From Kerstersia similis (GTDB lineage: Bacteria; Pseudomonadota; Gammaproteobacteria; Burkholderiales; Burkholderiaceae_B): 64,000 nt of DNA. Below, one piece after another: positions 26,564-36,497 of the stretch (position 1 is its first letter; every line of letters begins with the position of its first letter). The stretch covers positions 13,027-77,026 of the forward strand of contig NZ_CBCSIQ010000019.1 in the NCBI RefSeq assembly GCF_965139615.1. The letters run 5' to 3'. The notes beneath the pieces were generated by a model. It made no database searches. It was given only the letters and a program-made list of their open reading frames with translations, and was not told the origin of the DNA. The position numbers and the translations under genes are program-made.

Positions 26564-27754
26564 GTGACTTTCCCCTTACTTCCCCTGCGTGCCGGCGCTG
26601 CCAGTACGCAACTTTCCACCCAGGTTCAGGCGGTGGTGCAGCAGGCCCTGGATGAGCAGAGGCTGGTCGGTGCCGTCGTGCTGGTCGCACAGGCCGGCGA
26701 AGTGGTTCACCAGCAAGCCAGCGGCTGGCGCGACCGCGAGGCCGGGCTGCCCATGGCGGTCGATACGGTGTTCCGCCTGGCATCGGTCAGCAAGCCCATC
26801 GTTTCTGTCGCGGCGCTGGTTCTGGCGGCCCAGGGCAAACTGGCGCTGGACGAGGACATCGCGCAGTGGCTGCCAGAGTTCCAGCCACGCCTGCCCGATG
26901 GCCGGCCTGCGCGCCTCACGCCCAGGCAATTGCTGAGCCATACGGCGGGTTTGGGCTATCGCTTTTTCGAAACCGATGCCCAAGGGCCGTACGCGCGGGC
27001 AGGTGTGTCGGACGGCATGGACGCGTCAGGCATCAGCCTGGCGGAGAACCTGCGCCGGCTGGCTGCCGTACCCTTGTATTACGAACCCGGTACCTCCTGG
27101 GGCTATTCCCTGGCCACCGATGTTCTGGGCGCCGTGATCGAACGCGTGTGGGGCGGACGGTTGGATGCCGCGGTACATGCCCTGGTGACCGGCCCGCTGG
27201 GCATGGCGGATACCGGCTTTCTGGTGAGCGTGCCGGAGCGGCTCGCCACGGCCTATGTCAATGACCAGCCGCAGCCGCACCGTCTGGCGGAAGGCGAGTT
27301 TGCGGCGCATCTCGAAGGGGCGGTAGGGATTCGGTTCAGCCCGGCGCGTATTCTTGATCCCCTGGCGTTTCCATCCGGCGGGGGCGGGATGGCGGGCAGC
27401 GCCGTTGATTTTCTGCGTCTGCTGGAAAGCCTGCGGCAAGCCGGTGCGGGTGTGCTGCCTGACTTTCTGGTCGAAGAAATGGGGCGGGATCAGATACCAG
27501 GCCTGGCCTTGCCCGATGCGCCAGGAACAGGTTTCGGCCTGGGGTTTTCGGTGTTGCGCGACCCGGTGCAGGCGGCATCGCCGGAATCAGCGGGAACCTG
27601 GCGCTGGGGCGGCGCCTATGGTCATTCATGGTTTGTGGATCGGGCGCGCGGCTTGAGCGTGGTGGCCTTCACCAATACCTTGTATGAAGGGATGTCCGGG
27701 CGTTTTGTGACGGATGTGCGCGATGCGGTGTATCGCGGGCTGGAGCAGGAATGA
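26564..27754 (+). CDS. Serine hydrolase of the class C beta-lactamase fold, EstB-like esterase
   Basis: Hydrolase of 396 aa. The SxxK motif is Ser74-Val-Ser-Lys77, the Tyr motif is Tyr181-Ser-Leu (WGYSLATD), and the C-terminal block is WGGAYGHSWFVD. These match the positions reported for Burkholderia gladioli EstB (Ser75, Lys78, Tyr181), which is an esterase and not a true beta-lactamase. No clear signal peptide is seen. Start is GTG at 26564 with AAAAGGA upstream. The stop overlaps the MFS start by ATGA. Confidence 0.87.
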   Translation: MTFPLLPLRAGAASTQLSTQVQAVVQQALDEQRLVGAVVLVAQAGEVVHQQASGWRDREAGLPMAVDTVFRLASVSKPIVSVAALVLAAQGKLALDEDIAQWLPEFQPRLPDGRPARLTPRQLLSHTAGLGYRFFETDAQGPYARAGVSDGMDASGISLAENLRRLAAVPLYYEPGTSWGYSLATDVLGAVIERVWGGRLDAAVHALVTGPLGMADTGFLVSVPERLATAYVNDQPQPHRLAEGEFAAHLEGAVGIRFSPARILDPLAFPSGGGGMAGSAVDFLRLLESLRQAGAGVLPDFLVEEMGRDQIPGLALPDAPGTGFGLGFSVLRDPVQAASPESAGTWRWGGAYGHSWFVDRARGLSVVAFTNTLYEGMSGRFVTDVRDAVYRGLEQE

Positions 27755-28956
27755 TGGCGCCGCCTACTGCAGAGCGCATGCCCATTGCCGCCTTGCTTGC
27801 TCTGGCCATGGGGGCGTTCATTACCGTACTGACCGAAGCGCTGCCCGCCGGCCTGTTGCCGCAGATGGCGCAGGGGCTGGCGGTTTCCGAAGCCTGGGTC
27901 GGGCAGACCGTCACGATTTACGCCATCGGTTCCCTGCTGGCCGCCATGCCATTGATGGCCATGACCCAGGGCATGCGGCGCCGGCCTTTGTTGCTGGCGG
28001 CCATGGCAGGCTTTTTTGTTGCCAACACGATAACGGCATTCTCGACCAGCTACGGCCTGACCATGGCGGCGCGCTTTCTGGCCGGTGTGGCGGCAGGGTT
28101 GCTCTGGGCGCTGGTGGCAGGCTACGCCGCGCGCATGGTACCTGACCACATGAAGGGCCGGGCCATTGCCATTGCCATGGTGGGCACGCCCGTGGCGCTT
28201 TCCATAGGCATTCCGGCGGGCACGTTCCTGGGCCAGCAGTTCGGATGGCGGATGAGTTTCGGGATCATGAGCGTGGCGGCGCTGGTACTGATGGGCTGGG
28301 TGCGCAGCCGGCTGCCGGATTTTCCGGGGCAGGCGGCAGGCGCGCGCCTGCCGCTGGCGCAGGTATTCACCATGCCTGGCGTCCGGACGGTGCTTGGCGC
28401 GACCCTGGCGTTCGTGCTGGCACATAACATTCTCTATACCTACATCGCGCCTTTCCTGGCGACCGTGGAGATGGCCGGGCAGACCGATGTGGTGCTGCTG
28501 GTGTTCGGGACGGCCTCCTTGCCCGGCATCTGGGTCGTCGGGGTGCTGATCGACCGGCATTTGCGCCGCCTGACCATTATCAGCACGGTATTGTTCGGAT
28601 TCTCTGCGCTGGTGCTCGGCGCCGTTGGCCCGTCGTGGGGCGGGCCGGCCGCTGTTTACACCGCCGTAGCGGTCTGGGGGTTTGCCTTTGGCGGGGTGGC
28701 GACGCTGTTCCAGACGGCGCTGGCAAGGGCAGCGGGCCCGGCTGCCGATGTGGCGCAAGCCATGTTGGTGACGGCCTGGAACATGGCGACGGCTGGCGGC
28801 GGCATCGTGGGCGGCATGCTGCTCAGCCAGCTGGGTGTGGCGGCGTTCTCACCGGTCTTGCTGGCTTTGCTGGCCGCGACACTGTTTGCGGTCTGGCGCG
28901 CGCGTTGCCACGGGTTTCCGGTCGCGGTGGCCTGGGGCCGGGCGGGCTGTTCCTGA
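27751..28956 (+). CDS. MFS transporter, DHA1-like (AraJ/NepI type)
   Basis: Major facilitator protein of 401 aa with about twelve hydrophobic segments. The motif A-like loop MTQGMRRRPLLLAAM lies between helices 2 and 3, and helix 1 contains FITVLTEALPAGLLPQM, as in small-molecule and sugar efflux proteins of the DHA1 group. Co-translated with the esterase gene. Probable role is export of a drug-like or metabolic compound; direction and substrate are inferred. Confidence 0.87.
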   Translation: MMAPPTAERMPIAALLALAMGAFITVLTEALPAGLLPQMAQGLAVSEAWVGQTVTIYAIGSLLAAMPLMAMTQGMRRRPLLLAAMAGFFVANTITAFSTSYGLTMAARFLAGVAAGLLWALVAGYAARMVPDHMKGRAIAIAMVGTPVALSIGIPAGTFLGQQFGWRMSFGIMSVAALVLMGWVRSRLPDFPGQAAGARLPLAQVFTMPGVRTVLGATLAFVLAHNILYTYIAPFLATVEMAGQTDVVLLVFGTASLPGIWVVGVLIDRHLRRLTIISTVLFGFSALVLGAVGPSWGGPAAVYTAVAVWGFAFGGVATLFQTALARAAGPAADVAQAMLVTAWNMATAGGGIVGGMLLSQLGVAAFSPVLLALLAATLFAVWRARCHGFPVAVAWGRAGCS

Positions 28957-29072
28957 AACGCGCTTGTCCTGGTCGCCGGCCGGCGCCAGGCACGGAGGAA
29001 CGGCAGGGACCGCTAGGGTTTTTGTTACGCAATGCGGCCCGGTCCTGCCCGGGCCGATCGGGAACCCTGCTT

Positions 29073-29078
29073 TAAAAT
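29073..29078 (+). promoter_or_regulatory. Possible -10 element
   Basis: TAAAAT 44 bp upstream of the TPR membrane protein ATG. The same hexamer precedes tkt, purC and purE in this window. No convincing -35 is seen. Confidence 0.3.
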
Positions 29079-29121
29079 CCTTGCCCAAACCGCTTTCCTC
29101 CGTCGTGCCATAGGAATTGTC

Positions 29122-29871
29122 ATGCCTTACATCGGTCTGGGCCTGCATCTGCTGATTGCGATCTTCTTCGCCGTGCATGCAGTCCGTACGCGCCAGCAGA
29201 TATTCTGGATTTTCATTTTGCTGTCCTTCCCGCTGCTGGGCAGCGTCATATATTTCCTGGCCATTTATTTGCCTGAGTCACGCCTGACGCATCATGCCGG
29301 CAAGGTCGCGGCAGTGGCGGTCAAAACGCTGGACCCTGGCCGTGAATTGCGTGCGGCGCAGCAGGCCTACGATTACACGCCGACGGCGCAAAACCAGATC
29401 CGGCTGGCAACGGCCTTGCTGGAAGCCGGCCAGCCGCAACGAGCACTGGAGCTGTACGAAGCATGCCTGAACGGCGTGTTCTCGGGAGACCTTGAAATCA
29501 GCTGGCTGGCGGCGCAGGCAGCCTTCGCTGCGCAGCAGGCGGAAACCTGCATCCGGCATTTGCTGGCGATCCGCAAGGCGAACGCATCGTTCCGCGCCGA
29601 TGCCGTCAGCCTGCTGCTGGCGCGGGCCTATGCCGTGCAAGGCGATGTGGCGCAGGCACGAACGCAGTTCCAGGAGACGGTGGCGCGCCACGGCAGTTTC
29701 GAAAGCCGTTCGGAATATGCAGTCTGGGCGGCAGGCCAGGGCGATTGGGCCACGGCGGATGCCCTGCATGCCGAACTGAAGACAGTAATCTCGCGCTGGT
29801 CCCGGGCACAGCGCGAGATGCACCGCGAGCAGCTGCGCCGCCTGGATACGGCATTTTCAGGACGGCGCTGA
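29122..29871 (+). CDS. Membrane protein with PLDc_N-like helices and TPR-like repeats
   Basis: Protein of 249 aa. The first about 55 residues form two membrane helices; the second (IFWIFILLSFPLLGSVIYFL) resembles the cardiolipin-synthase N-terminal (PLDc_N) element. The rest is alpha-helical with TPR-like units, for example ATALLEAGQPQRALELYEACL and ARAYAVQGDVAQARTQFQETV. It has no phospholipase HKD motif. It is probably an inner-membrane anchor with a cytoplasmic TPR scaffold; the partner is unknown. Start ATG at 29122 precedes the hydrophobic helix. Confidence 0.75.
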   Translation: MPYIGLGLHLLIAIFFAVHAVRTRQQIFWIFILLSFPLLGSVIYFLAIYLPESRLTHHAGKVAAVAVKTLDPGRELRAAQQAYDYTPTAQNQIRLATALLEAGQPQRALELYEACLNGVFSGDLEISWLAAQAAFAAQQAETCIRHLLAIRKANASFRADAVSLLLARAYAVQGDVAQARTQFQETVARHGSFESRSEYAVWAAGQGDWATADALHAELKTVISRWSRAQREMHREQLRRLDTAFSGRR

Positions 29872-29943
29872 ACCGCTTTCTGGAAACAAAAACATACAAA
29901 GAACTGCGCAGACGGCAGGGCGTGTCAACGCCTCTCCATGCGT

Positions 29944-29984
29944 AAAAAAACGGCCTCATGCATGGTCATGCGAGGCCGTTTCTC
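29944..29984. terminator. Bidirectional intrinsic terminator
   Basis: AAACGGCCTC (29948-29957) pairs with GAGGCCGTTT (29972-29981), with an inner GCATG/CATGC stem. Seven A residues at 29944-29950 give a U run on the minus strand, for the M48 protease gene; a TTT on the other side could serve the convergent TPR gene. Confidence 0.8.
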
Positions 29985-30059
29985 ATGGCGCCCCTGCTTG
30001 CGCCCAGCGTGGAGGTCATACCGGGCGCCGCGATGGCCTTGCCCTGTATGGCGTGTTGC

Positions 30060-30800
30060 TTACAGGCGGTCGCGCACGCGGCGGGCACGTTCGGGGGAGG
30101 ACGGGTGCGAGCTCATGATGCTGCTTTGGCCGCCGTCGAGTTCCGCCAGCTTTTCAAAGGCCGTGGCCAGGCCCAGGCGGTTCATGCCCTTCTGGCCCAG
30201 CAACTCGAAGGAGTAGTCGTCGGCCTCGAATTCCTGGCTTTGGGAGAACTGCGCATTGATCAGCGCTTCCGTCAGGTTGCCCAATTCCGATTGGCTCAGC
30301 GCGGAGACCGTGCTGTTGCCGGAACCGGCGGCAGCGGTGCGGGCGGCATTGACCGCATAGGCAGTGCGCATGGCTTTCTTGCTGTGGCCCAGGGCAACGT
30401 GGCCCATTTCGTGGCCGATCACGCCACGCAGCTCGTCGTCGGTCATCATGTCCATCAGGCCTTTATAGACGCGGATGCAACCGTTGCCCATGGCCCAGGC
30501 GTTCACATCATTGGTCATATAGACCTTGTAGTTCACGCTTTGGCCATTCAGCGTCATCGGCCCGAAACCTTGCATGACGCGATTCAGGCGCTTGGTGTAA
30601 GGGCTGGAGGCGGGGGCGATCTGTGATTGCGCGTCACTTTGCTTGCAGGAGGCATCGGACAGTTCGATGATGTCGTTGTCGCTCAGGCTGACGGCAGTGA
30701 AGGCGCTGGACCCGGCAGACATCAGGGCATTGGGATCCATATTGGCGCAACCCGTCAGGACGGTGGCAAGGATCAGGGCGGCGGGATAGCGGAATTTCAC
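30060..30800 (-). CDS. M48-family metalloprotease lipoprotein (YcaL/LoiP-like)
   Basis: Envelope zinc protease of 246 aa. A lipoprotein signal peptide ends at the lipobox LTGC near residue 17, so it is probably membrane-anchored in the periplasm. The zinc motif is HEMGH (VIGHEMGHVALGH), with the downstream ligand Glu in EFEADDYSFELL. E. coli YcaL and LoiP, which degrade misassembled outer-membrane proteins, have this layout. Start is GTG at 30800 with AGGAG 8 bases upstream. Confidence 0.9.
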   Translation of the reverse strand: MKFRYPAALILATVLTGCANMDPNALMSAGSSAFTAVSLSDNDIIELSDASCKQSDAQSQIAPASSPYTKRLNRVMQGFGPMTLNGQSVNYKVYMTNDVNAWAMGNGCIRVYKGLMDMMTDDELRGVIGHEMGHVALGHSKKAMRTAYAVNAARTAAAGSGNSTVSALSQSELGNLTEALINAQFSQSQEFEADDYSFELLGQKGMNRLGLATAFEKLAELDGGQSSIMSSHPSSPERARRVRDRL

Positions 30801-30990
30801 AGTGAGGTCTCCTGGCGGTAAGCGCTGCGCGGTGCGGAAAAGGCAGGGCGGCAGCTGTCGAATGGATCGGCGGCAAGTGTAACCAGCAGGGGGGCGCCTC
30901 GGCCTGTTGCAGAACGGTGCCGAATGTGAAGAGTTGTGAAAATCGCGCCATGCCTGCTGCCATGCTGCAGGCGCAGCGCAGTCGGGTGGC

Positions 30991-31734
30991 TCAGTCCAGC
31001 CAGCCCAGCAGTGCGCTGCAGGCGGCAGCCAGGACGATACCGGCGGTTTCCGTGCGCATGACACGCGCGCCCAGGCTGACCGGGTGCGCGCCATGCTTGC
31101 GGGCCAGCGCCAGCTCGGCGTCCGACCACCCGCCTTCCGGCCCCACCAGCAGGGTCAGGGATTCTCCGGTGCGCAGGCCGGACTGTTGCAGGCGGGTGGC
31201 CAGGGGCGTCTCGGCGTCCGGATGGCAAAACAGCGCCGGTCCTGGCGGCAGCGCGGCCAGTGCCTGGGCCAGCGAGAGTGGCCGGGCGATGTCCATCAGG
31301 CGATTGCGGCCGCATTGTTCGCTGGCCGATTGCACGATGCCGCGCCAGCGCCCCAGGCGTTTTTCCAGGCGGTCGCCGTCCAGCCGCAGCACACTGCGCT
31401 GGGCGGCGACCGGCATGATGGCGCTGATGCCGGTCTCGACGGCTTTTTCGATGACCCAGTCCATTTTGTCGCCCGCAGGCAAGCCTTGGACCAGCACCAG
31501 GCGGCCCGGCAGCTCGGCTTCGCGGGGCAGTTGCGCACCGGTCAGTGCATAAGCTTGTTTGCCCTCGATCTCCAGCGTTGCCGGATATTCGCCGCCAGTG
31601 CCGTCGAACAGCACGATAGGGCTGCCATGGCGCAGGCGCAGCACGCGCAGGGCGTGGTGCGCCGGGGCGTCGGGCAACAGGAAACGGCTCTGGGGCGGAA
31701 TTTCGACGGAGCAGAAAAAACGTGGGGCGGACAT
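30991..31734 (-). CDS. rsmE: 16S rRNA (uracil1498-N3)-methyltransferase RsmE
   Basis: SPOUT-class methyltransferase that methylates U1498 of 16S rRNA using S-adenosylmethionine. The 247-aa length is usual. The N-terminal PUA-like domain has RFFCSVEIPPQSRFLLP and HALRVLRLRHG. The C-terminal knot contains LVGPEGGWSDAELALA and SLGARVMRTETAGIVLAA, both hallmark motifs. Divergent from tkt. Confidence 0.95.
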   Translation of the reverse strand: MSAPRFFCSVEIPPQSRFLLPDAPAHHALRVLRLRHGSPIVLFDGTGGEYPATLEIEGKQAYALTGAQLPREAELPGRLVLVQGLPAGDKMDWVIEKAVETGISAIMPVAAQRSVLRLDGDRLEKRLGRWRGIVQSASEQCGRNRLMDIARPLSLAQALAALPPGPALFCHPDAETPLATRLQQSGLRTGESLTLLVGPEGGWSDAELALARKHGAHPVSLGARVMRTETAGIVLAAACSALLGWLD

Positions 31735-31931
31735 GGCGGCAGCGAAATGAATGGCTGCGCCATCTTAGCGTTATTTGGCCGCCAGGCGTACCGCGCCGGC
31801 GCCTGGCCGGGTACCGGTTTGGTAATTCCGGCAGGCCGGGATCCGCGCTGACAGCGGGCCTTGGCGGGCAATGGAAAGCGACTTGGCGGGTTTCTTGGCC
31901 GCAATCGCGGGCAGCAGCCTATGGGCGATGC

Positions 31932-31937
31932 TAAAAT
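31932..31937 (+). promoter_or_regulatory. Possible -10 element of the tkt-gap operon
   Basis: TAAAAT 68 bp upstream of the tkt ATG in the 270-bp spacer to rsmE. No strong -35 is visible. Confidence 0.35.
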
Positions 31938-32004
31938 CAACGGTTATTCCTTAGGCTTCTGGCCACGCGCCTTCAGGGGTGTCGTGCCGCATGAGAGTGA
32001 GTCG

Positions 32005-34050
32005 ATGACCGAGTCTTCAGCTTCCCCGTCCGTCCTTTCGGCCGCCGTGCGCGCGTTGGCCATGGATGCCGTGCAACAGGCCAATTCCGGCCACCCGGGT
32101 GCCCCCATGGGCATGGCGGAAATTGCGCAAGCCCTGTGGCTGCGCCACCTGCGCCATAATCCGGCCGATCCCGCATGGGCCGGCCGCGACCGCTTCGTGC
32201 TGTCGAACGGCCACGGCTCCATGCTGATCTACGCTTTGCTGCACCTGACGGGCTATGACCTGCCCATCGAAGAGCTGCGCAACTTCCGCCAACTGCATTC
32301 GCGCACGCCGGGTCACCCGGAAGTGGGCATTACGCCGGGCGTGGAAACCACCACCGGCCCGCTGGGCCAGGGGCTGGGCAACGCCGTGGGCCTGGCGCTT
32401 GCCGAAGCGCTGCTGGCTGCCGAGTTCAACCGTCCCGGCCATGCCATCATCGACCACAACACCTACGTGTTCCTGGGCGATGGCTGTTTGATGGAAGGGA
32501 TTTCCCACGAGGTCTGCTCGCTGGCCGGCACCCTGCGCCTGTCCAAGCTGATCGCGCTGTATGACGACAACGGCATTTCCATCGACGGCAACGTCGAGTA
32601 CTGGTTCGCCGACGACACCGCCCAGCGTTTCGAGAGCTATGGCTGGAATGTCATCCGTGCCGTTGACGGCCATGATGTCGATGCCGTGGATGCCGCGCTG
32701 GCGCAGGCTCGTCGCAATGCCGCAGAGGGCAAGGGCCCCACGCTGATTGCCTGCCGTACCATCATCGGCAAGGGTTCGCCCAAGCTGGCCGGTTCCGAGA
32801 AAGTCCACGGCGCCCCGCTGGGCGCCGATGAAATTGCCGCTACCCGCGCAGTCATCGGCTGGGAGCATGCGCCGTTTGAAATTCCGGCGGAAGTCTATGC
32901 CGGTTGGGATGCTCGTGCCCGTGGCGCCAGCCAGCAGGCGCAGTGGCAGTCGGAGTTCGACGCTTACGCCGCCGCATTCCCCGCCGAAGCGGCCGAATTG
33001 CAGCGCCGCCTGGCCGGCAAGCTGCCCGAAGGCATCGAACAGCGTCTGCAGGAACTGCTGCAACGTACCGTATCGGAAGCCCAGACGGTTGCCACGCGCA
33101 AGGCCTCGCAACAGGCCATCACGGCGCTGGTCGAACTGCTGCCCGAAATGCTGGGGGGGTCGGCTGACCTGACCGGTTCCAATTTCACCGACTGGAAGGG
33201 CGCTGTCGCCGTCCGTGCGGGCGAGCATGGCGTGCAGGGCGGCCGTCACATCAATTACGGCGTGCGCGAGTTCGGTATGGCCGCCATCATGAATGGCGTG
33301 GCGCTGCACGGTGGCTACCTGCCGTTTGGCGGCACCTTCCTGACCTTCTCCGATTATTCCCGCAATGCGATCCGCATGGCGGCGCTGATGAAGCAGCGCG
33401 TGGTGCATGTCTTCACGCACGACTCCATCGGCCTGGGCGAAGACGGCCCGACCCACCAGTCCATCGAGCATGCCTCCAGCCTGCGCCTGATTCCCAACCT
33501 GCATGTCTGGCGTCCGGCCGACACGGTGGAAACCGTGGTGGCCTGGAATGCTGCGGTCACGCGTCCCGCCAGCATCGGCATGGATGTCCATGCCGGCGGC
33601 CCCAGCGCACTGCTGCTGTCACGCCAGAACCTGCCCTTCATCGAACGCGACGCCGAAACCCTCGCGGCCGTGGCGCGTGGCGGTTATGTGCTGCGTGAGG
33701 CCGAAGGCGCGCGTGCCGCGATCATCGCTACCGGTTCGGAAGTGGCGCTGGCGCTGGAAGCGCAGAAGCAGCTGGCCGAAGCCGGTATTCCGGTGCGCGT
33801 GGTGTCCATGCCCTGCACCGAGGTCTTCGATGCCCAGGATCAGGCCTGGCGCGATGCCGTCCTGCCTGCCGACCTGCCCGCCGTGGCAGTGGAAGCCGGC
33901 AGCACGGCGCTCTGGTACAAATATGTCGGCCGCCGTGGTGCGGTCGTCGGCATCGACACCTATGGTGAGTCGGCGCCGGCTGGTGTCCTTTTCAAGCATT
34001 TCGGCCTGACTGCCGAGAATGTGGCAGCTGCTGTTCAACGCATTCTGTAA
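32005..34050 (+). CDS. tkt: Transketolase
   Basis: Thiamine-diphosphate enzyme that moves two-carbon units between sugar phosphates in the pentose phosphate pathway. The product from MTESSASPS is 681 aa. It has [18 protein letters not shown] near the N terminus, the ThDP motif [12 protein letters not shown], the phosphate-binding region [18 protein letters not shown], and [11 protein letters not shown] in the pyrimidine domain. The in-frame upstream extension to 31861 is not conserved-looking. It is followed by gap after 18 bp: together with pgk this is a central carbon cluster common in Burkholderiales. Confidence 0.96.
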   Translation: MTESSASPSVLSAAVRALAMDAVQQANSGHPGAPMGMAEIAQALWLRHLRHNPADPAWAGRDRFVLSNGHGSMLIYALLHLTGYDLPIEELRNFRQLHSRTPGHPEVGITPGVETTTGPLGQGLGNAVGLALAEALLAAEFNRPGHAIIDHNTYVFLGDGCLMEGISHEVCSLAGTLRLSKLIALYDDNGISIDGNVEYWFADDTAQRFESYGWNVIRAVDGHDVDAVDAALAQARRNAAEGKGPTLIACRTIIGKGSPKLAGSEKVHGAPLGADEIAATRAVIGWEHAPFEIPAEVYAGWDARARGASQQAQWQSEFDAYAAAFPAEAAELQRRLAGKLPEGIEQRLQELLQRTVSEAQTVATRKASQQAITALVELLPEMLGGSADLTGSNFTDWKGAVAVRAGEHGVQGGRHINYGVREFGMAAIMNGVALHGGYLPFGGTFLTFSDYSRNAIRMAALMKQRVVHVFTHDSIGLGEDGPTHQSIEHASSLRLIPNLHVWRPADTVETVVAWNAAVTRPASIGMDVHAGGPSALLLSRQNLPFIERDAETLAAVARGGYVLREAEGARAAIIATGSEVALALEAQKQLAEAGIPVRVVSMPCTEVFDAQDQAWRDAVLPADLPAVAVEAGSTALWYKYVGRRGAVVGIDTYGESAPAGVLFKHFGLTAENVAAAVQRIL

Positions 34051-34068
34051 ATCAAGGAGATTACTGTC

Positions 34069-35079
34069 ATGACCATTCGCGTCGCTATCAATGGCTACGG
34101 CCGTATCGGCCGCAACATTCTGCGTGCTCACTACGAAGGTGGCAAGAAACACGATATCGAAATCGTGGCCATCAACGATCTGGGTGATCCCAAGACCAAT
34201 GCCCACCTGACGCAGTATGACACCGCCCACGGCCGCTTCCCCGGCACCGTGTCGGTCGATGGCGACAGCATGGTGGTCAACGGTGATCGCATCCGTGTAC
34301 TGGCCAACCGCAACCCGGCTGAACTGCCGTGGGGCGAGCTGGGCGTGGACGTGGTGCTGGAATGCACCGGCTTCTTCACCAGCAAGGAAAAGGCCAGCGC
34401 CCACCTGAAGGGCGGCGCCAAGAAGGTGATCATCTCTGCGCCTGGCGGCAAGGATGTGGACGCAACCGTCGTGTACGGCGTCAACCATCAAGTGCTGAAG
34501 TCCACCGACACGGTGATCTCCAACGCTTCCTGCACCACCAACTGCCTGGCGCCCATGGTTCAGCCGCTGCATGCCAAGCTGGGTCTGGTGACCGGCCTGA
34601 TGACGACCGTGCACGCCTACACCAACGACCAGGTGCTGACCGACGTTTACCACGAAGACCTGCGCCGCGCTCGTTCCGCCACGCAAAGCATGATCCCGAC
34701 CAAGACTGGCGCTGCCGCCGCTGTCGGCCTGGTGCTGCCCGAGCTGAACGGCCGCCTGGACGGCTACGCCATCCGCGTGCCGACCATCAACGTGTCGCTG
34801 GTTGACCTGTCCTTCATCGCCGAGCGCGACACCACGGTCGAAGAAGTCAACGCCATCCTGAAGGAAGCTTCGGAAGGCGCGCTCAAGGGCATCCTGGGCT
34901 ACAACACCGAGCCGCTGGTTTCCATCGACTTCAACCACAACCCGGCTTCCAGCACCTTCGACGCCACGCTGACCAAGGTCAACGGCCGTCTGGTGAAGGT
35001 GTCGTCCTGGTACGACAACGAGTGGGGCTTCAGCAACCGCATGCTGGACACCACCGTTGCGCTGATGAACGCAGCCTAA
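34069..35079 (+). CDS. gap: Glyceraldehyde-3-phosphate dehydrogenase, type I
   Basis: Tetrameric NAD-dependent glycolytic dehydrogenase, 336 aa. It shows the N-terminal [13 protein letters not shown] motif, the catalytic signature SNASCTTNC with the active-site Cys, and the C-terminal [15 protein letters not shown] good AAGGAG site lies before the ATG. Same operon as tkt; a terminator-like hairpin separates it from pgk. Confidence 0.98.
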   Translation: MTIRVAINGYGRIGRNILRAHYEGGKKHDIEIVAINDLGDPKTNAHLTQYDTAHGRFPGTVSVDGDSMVVNGDRIRVLANRNPAELPWGELGVDVVLECTGFFTSKEKASAHLKGGAKKVIISAPGGKDVDATVVYGVNHQVLKSTDTVISNASCTTNCLAPMVQPLHAKLGLVTGLMTTVHAYTNDQVLTDVYHEDLRRARSATQSMIPTKTGAAAAVGLVLPELNGRLDGYAIRVPTINVSLVDLSFIAERDTTVEEVNAILKEASEGALKGILGYNTEPLVSIDFNHNPASSTFDATLTKVNGRLVKVSSWYDNEWGFSNRMLDTTVALMNAA

Positions 35080-35123
35080 AGCAAACCACGGGCGCTTGTC
35101 GGCCTGAGCCTGCGCGCCGCTAC

Positions 35124-35175
35124 GCCCGCTGTCTTGCGCAACCCCCAGGCGGGGTGCGGGGGCAGCGGGCTTTTT
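35124..35175 (+). terminator. Terminator or attenuator between gap and pgk
   Basis: An 8-bp stem (GCCCGCTG at 35124-35131 and CAGCGGGC at 35163-35170), with a GC-rich inner segment, is followed by TTTTT. It would end most gap transcripts and let some read through to pgk. Confidence 0.55.
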
Positions 35176-35205
35176 CATGTCTTCCCATTGCATCCGGAGC
35201 CATCC

Positions 35206-36420
35206 ATGTCCAAGACTCCCTCCACGCCCGCCGTGCTCACGCTGGAAAAGCTGGCGGCCAGCGGCCAACTGGCCGGTAAGCGCGTGTTCATCCGTGCCGA
35301 CCTGAACGTGCCTTTCGATGACGAAGGCAACATCAGCGAAGACACCCGCGTGCGCGCGTCCGTGCCCGGTATCCGCCTGGCGCTGGATGCCGGCGCCGCT
35401 GTCATGGTGACGTCGCATCTGGGCCGTCCCAAGGAAGGCGAACTGAATCCGGAAGACAGCCTGGCGCCGGTGGCGCGCCGCCTGTCGCAACTGTTGGGCG
35501 TGGAAGTGCCGCTGGTGCGTGACTGGGTGGATGGCGTCGAAGTGCTGCCCGGCCGCGTTGTGCTGCTGGAAAACTGCCGGGTGAACCCAGGCGAGAAGAA
35601 AAACGACGAGACCTTGTCGCGCAAGATGGCTGCGCTGTGCGATGTGTACGTCAATGATGCCTTCGGCACCGCGCACCGCGCCGAAGCCACCACCCACGGC
35701 ATTGCCCGCTACGCGCCCGTGGCCGCTGCCGGCCCGTTGCTGGCCGCCGAACTGGAAGCCCTGGGCCGTGCCCTGCAGGCGCCTGCGCGTCCGCTGGTGG
35801 CCATCGTGGCTGGTTCCAAGGTTTCGACCAAGCTGTCCATCCTGGAAGCCCTGGCTGACAAGGTAGATCAGCTGGTGGTGGGGGGCGGTATCGCCAACAC
35901 CTTCCTGCTGGCCATGGGCAAGCCCATCGGCAAGTCGCTGGCGGAACCCGAGCAGATTGGCCAGGCCAAGTCTGTCATCGAACGCATGCAGCAGCGCGGT
36001 GCCGCAGTGCCTATCCCCGTGGATGTGGTGTGCGCCAAGAGCTTTGGCGCCGATGCCGCAGCCACGGTGAAATCCGTTGATGATGTCGCCGCAGACGACC
36101 TGATCCTGGATATCGGGCCGCAATCCGCCGAGCAACTGGCCGGCATCCTGAAGCAGGCTGGCACCATCGTCTGGAACGGCCCGGTCGGCGTGTTCGAATT
36201 CGATGCCTTTGCCAAGGGAACGGAAGTCATCGCCCGCGCCATTGCGGCCTCGCCGGCTTTCTCCATTGCTGGTGGCGGCGATACGCTGGCTGCTATTGCG
36301 AAGTTCGGCATTGCCGACGATGTCAGCTACATCTCCACCGGCGGCGGCGCTTTCCTGGAGTTCCTGGAAGGCAAGGTATTGCCGGCCGTGGATATCCTGC
36401 AGCAACGCGCCAGCGCCTGA
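35206..36420 (+). CDS. pgk: Phosphoglycerate kinase
   Basis: Glycolytic kinase that makes ATP from 1,3-bisphosphoglycerate, 404 aa. It has [14 protein letters not shown] near the N terminus, [25 protein letters not shown] and the C-terminal nucleotide motif [13 protein letters not shown], followed by [14 protein letters not shown]. The start [10 protein letters not shown] follows a GGAG; the frame extends upstream without similarity. Confidence 0.97.
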   Translation: MSKTPSTPAVLTLEKLAASGQLAGKRVFIRADLNVPFDDEGNISEDTRVRASVPGIRLALDAGAAVMVTSHLGRPKEGELNPEDSLAPVARRLSQLLGVEVPLVRDWVDGVEVLPGRVVLLENCRVNPGEKKNDETLSRKMAALCDVYVNDAFGTAHRAEATTHGIARYAPVAAAGPLLAAELEALGRALQAPARPLVAIVAGSKVSTKLSILEALADKVDQLVVGGGIANTFLLAMGKPIGKSLAEPEQIGQAKSVIERMQQRGAAVPIPVDVVCAKSFGADAAATVKSVDDVAADDLILDIGPQSAEQLAGILKQAGTIVWNGPVGVFEFDAFAKGTEVIARAIAASPAFSIAGGGDTLAAIAKFGIADDVSYISTGGGAFLEFLEGKVLPAVDILQQRASA

Positions 36421-36431
36421 TCTGGCAATAC

Positions 36432-36483
36432 GTGGCGGCCTGCCTGCGGCCCGGCTCATCCCGGCGCCGCGGCAGGCCGCCAC
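36432..36483. terminator. Large hairpin between convergent pgk and MHS transporter genes
   Basis: A perfect 13-bp stem (GTGGCGGCCTGCC at 36432 and GGCAGGCCGCCAC at 36471) sits between convergent genes. It has no T run on either side, so it may be a Rho-assisted or bidirectional stop. Confidence 0.45.
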
Positions 36484-36497
36484 GCAGTACCATGTTG

